Of a DNA stretch of 64,000 nt, positions 62,181 to 64,000 are shown piece by piece. The stretch is from Flavobacteriaceae bacterium D16 (GTDB taxonomy: Bacteria; Bacteroidota; Bacteroidia; Flavobacteriales; Flavobacteriaceae). The stretch lies in the NCBI GenBank assembly GCA_021295155.1, contig JAJTJC010000035.1, positions 744,001 through 808,000 of the forward strand, written 5' to 3'. The translations under genes were made by a program, and so were the position numbers. Below the pieces are notes generated by a model. It saw nothing but the letters and a program-made list of their open reading frames with translations. It was not told the DNA's origin and did no database searches. Within the stretch, counting starts at the first letter, position 1; every line of letters starts with the position of its first letter.

Positions 62181-64000
62181 CCAGAGGGTTTACTTGTTTA
62201 ACCCGCATTTCATCATACATCATGATATACAGGGCTGTATTATAATAACCAGAGGCCAGGTCTTTGGCAAAATCGAATTTATTTCCGTCGTATTCCGTGA
62301 CCCCTATGGTCTCCGAAGCATCAAAAAGGTCCATCTTGTAGGCCAGTTTCAAGAGAATATCATAGGTAAGGTCAAATCCCCTGATTGCATATCGGTCAGG
62401 TATGGATCCGAATCTTCTTCGATATCGACGAACGAAGGCAGAATTACCGGCTTCCCGGTCTATGGAAGGATAGGTAAACCTCAGGTTGGATAAATGGTTT
62501 CCGGAAATCACCTCATTCTCAAACGCCTTATTCTTGTTGGTGGTAAACATTCTGACCTGGGTGGTATCGGATATGGCAGAATTCAATATTGAGCTTACGC
62601 TGCTTACCACTTTAAAGTTATCCGTTTCCACAAAGACCCAGTTATCTGTTTCTATGGAGAGGGAAAGTGTGAAAAGATCCAGATCCAAAGAAATATTTTC
62701 CTCTTCCTCAACGAGATCAACCACTCTGGCTCCTGGGAATTCTTCCAGGATCCTGGCCTCGGCATCTTTGTTTTGCTGGTCTGCAATCACCACAATATTT
62801 TGATCCGTTACCTTAGTCTGCATATAGGATAACATCCGCTCCCGCAGCGTATCCTCTGAAGGAATAGTAAAAAACACATTCCCCAGACTAATATCTGTCT
62901 GAGAAGCAAGGGGGGCAATCACCGGCACCTGGTAATTCAAGGCTTGCGCCGCTACCTCTTTAAGCGCTGCATTCTGTAAGGGGCCAAAAATAGCACTGTA
63001 TTGCGACAAATTCTCTCGGGTTGCGATTTCACGTGTGCGTTCTAAATCCAGCTGGGTATCATAGGTCTTGACATCAACAGAAATACCAAGTGATGCTATA
63101 GAATCCAAGGCCACTAGCGCCCCGGAATAAAGTCCAAGGCTGTATTTCAGGGCATTACTTCTGTCTATTGACAGGGCTACTGCTTCCTGGTCATTAAGAT
63201 TCAGGCGGTCCAGCCTGAAAGGCAACATAAAAAGGATTTTAGGTCTATTTTCCAGGTTGATACTGTCCAAAAGATTGATTTTATCCAATACCAGGGAATT
63301 TTTTACCTGCAGGTCCGGGTTGATCTCCATGGGTAATTTAAGGACCATACCTGCCTTAAGACCACTTGCCAATTCCGGATTAAGATCCAGCAACTCCTTA
63401 TAGGTAATACCGAACATACGGGTCAGTGAAAACTCGGTCTGTTTTGGCTTAACCTCATAGAACACGTAGTTATCTGTGTTTACCTCTTCTTCAGGGTTTT
63501 TTCTTACTGGTAAACGCAAGACCATCCCTTCCTTTAGTCCATTGCGCTCCACAATTTCCGGGTTCAACTTAATGAGTTCTTCGTAGGAGATATCATACTC
63601 CTGAGTGAGGCTATAAAGGGTTTTTTGGGGGGGTACGGTGTAGGATTCAAAAAGTTCCACTTCCTGCCCTTTCACCGAACTACCTGCTATTTTAGGAAGC
63701 AGTAATTCCTGCCCGATGGCCAGGTGATTGGTGGTCTTTGGCAAATCCGGGTTGAGCGCTACCAAACTGTCTATGGTAATTCCGTATTTATGAGCAATAC
63801 TCCAACGGGTTTGTTTAGGCAACACACGGTAAACCTCATAATTTTCAGGATCCGGAGCATTGGGATCAACAAAGGTTGCCGGGAAGATAGGAATACGCAA
63901 ACGCATGCCTTTTTTTAGTTGCTGGGAATAGAGATTTGTGTTGAAGCGTTTGACATCCTCCTCAGAAACCTCATACCGATTGGCAATGCCGTATAGTGTC
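62170..64000 (-). CDS. LysM-repeat protein with periplasmic-binding-like domain (partial)
   Basis: The frame stays open beyond the right edge of the window, so the N-terminus is missing; the ATG at 63906 is internal, in the middle of a LysM unit. At least four LysM repeats are visible (TLYGIANRYEVSEED at the edge, YRVLPKQTRWSIAHKYGIT, YTVPPQKTLYSLTQEYDIS, YEVKPKQTEFSLTRMFGIT). From about the middle the chain follows a type I periplasmic-binding fold (KILFMLPFRLD, SAIFGPLQNAALKEVA, PVIAPLASQT). It probably binds peptidoglycan and an unknown ligand. The gene overlaps osmC by 11 bases. Confidence 0.85.
   Translation of the reverse strand, partial: TLYGIANRYEVSEEDVKRFNTNLYSQQLKKGMRLRIPIFPATFVDPNAPDPENYEVYRVLPKQTRWSIAHKYGITIDSLVALNPDLPKTTNHLAIGQELLLPKIAGSSVKGQEVELFESYTVPPQKTLYSLTQEYDISYEELIKLNPEIVERNGLKEGMVLRLPVRKNPEEEVNTDNYVFYEVKPKQTEFSLTRMFGITYKELLDLNPELASGLKAGMVLKLPMEINPDLQVKNSLVLDKINLLDSINLENRPKILFMLPFRLDRLNLNDQEAVALSIDRSNALKYSLGLYSGALVALDSIASLGISVDVKTYDTQLDLERTREIATRENLSQYSAIFGPLQNAALKEVAAQALNYQVPVIAPLASQTDISLGNVFFTIPSEDTLRERMLSYMQTKVTDQNIVVIADQQNKDAEARILEEFPGARVVDLVEEEENISLDLDLFTLSLSIETDNWVFVETDNFKVVSSVSSILNSAISDTTQVRMFTTNKNKAFENEVISGNHLSNLRFTYPSIDREAGNSAFVRRYRRRFGSIPDRYAIRGFDLTYDILLKLAYKMDLFDASETIGVTEYDGNKFDFAKDLASGYYNTALYIMMYDEMRVKQVNPLDDL

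Noticed and set aside
63700-63906. ATG at 63906 as the start of the LysM protein
   Set aside because: The reading frame continues upstream to the window edge with a further LysM unit (TLYGIANRYEVSEED), so this Met is internal.

Overview
This window is a chromosomal segment of a member of the Bacteroidota, most likely family Flavobacteriaceae. Three things point there. Promoter-like TAnnTTTG hexamer pairs lie just upstream of many genes, and Shine-Dalgarno sites are scarce. Signal peptides are of the short Bacteroidetes lipoprotein type, with Cys followed by acidic residues. Gene sets such as guaA-side LysM/OsmC/DUF922, DUF3822-rsmD and aroQ-xerD are typical of flavobacteria. I saw no rRNA, tRNA, insertion sequence, prophage or CRISPR array. 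The only clear RNA gene is RNase P RNA.

Layout. Bases 1-1.45 kb: end of an unknown gene, a DUF3822 protein and rsmD. 1.46-1.76 kb: rnpB on the minus strand. 1.9-4.75 kb: dnaX, a small membrane protein and miaE. 4.8-11.3 kb (minus): ppk1 with a SixA-like phosphatase, pdxH, and a tightly packed unit pyrR-pyrB-small protein-DUF3291-rnz. 11.5-17.2 kb (minus): rpsA, cmk and lon, with a plus-strand LysM protein between rpsA and cmk. 17.4-20.3 kb (plus): an ECF sigma factor, a one-helix putative anti-sigma protein and two exported repeat proteins (DUF4097-like and DUF2807-like). 20.4-22.6 kb (minus): an MFS transporter and an M48 lipoprotein protease. 22.6-30.6 kb (minus): an alpha-glucan operon (glgE, maltokinase, glgB, GH31). 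30.8-34.3 kb (plus): a collagen-like lipoprotein, lipoprotein MsrB, a DinB-like protein, lpdA and DUF3817. 34.3-36.7 kb (minus): aroQ and three small outer-membrane barrel proteins. 36.9-39.0 kb (plus): xerD and a second ECF sigma factor with a membrane partner. 39.0-41.8 kb: an acyltransferase, a NUDIX hydrolase, a lipoprotein cyclophilin and a TRIC/UPF0126 channel protein. 42.4-47.7 kb (plus): a TreT-like glycosyltransferase coupled to a CIA30 protein, an M20 amidohydrolase and a TPR protein. 47.7-49.8 kb (minus): an FMN nitronate monooxygenase/FabK-like enzyme and mnmA. 50.2-56.0 kb (plus): three successive fasciclin (FAS1) lipoproteins. 56.4-60.3 kb (minus): yidC, pyrG and DUF3820. 60.3-61.2 kb (plus): a Tat-exported TIM-barrel isomerase. 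61.3-64 kb (minus): DUF922, OsmC and a LysM/periplasmic-binding-fold protein cut by the window edge.

How the genes work together. The glgE/maltokinase/glgB/GH31 block builds and trims alpha-1,4/1,6-glucan from maltose-1-phosphate. The trehalose synthase that normally feeds it is absent, while a trehalose-forming TreT-like enzyme sits 12 kb away. Two ECF sigma modules and the FAS1 lipoprotein cluster are the least housekeeping-like parts.

Main points for follow-up. (1) A run of ten A residues in dnaX at the end of the clamp-loader domain has a TGA immediately after it in the -1 frame, the layout expected for slippage-made gamma subunit. (2) Identical 7-mers lie upstream of both ECF sigma genes. 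(3) A conserved 40-bp element precedes two of the three FAS1 genes. (4) A promoter-terminator pair with no ORF suggests a small RNA near 56.2 kb. I did not find a clearly new multi-gene system such as defence, secretion or a biosynthetic cluster.
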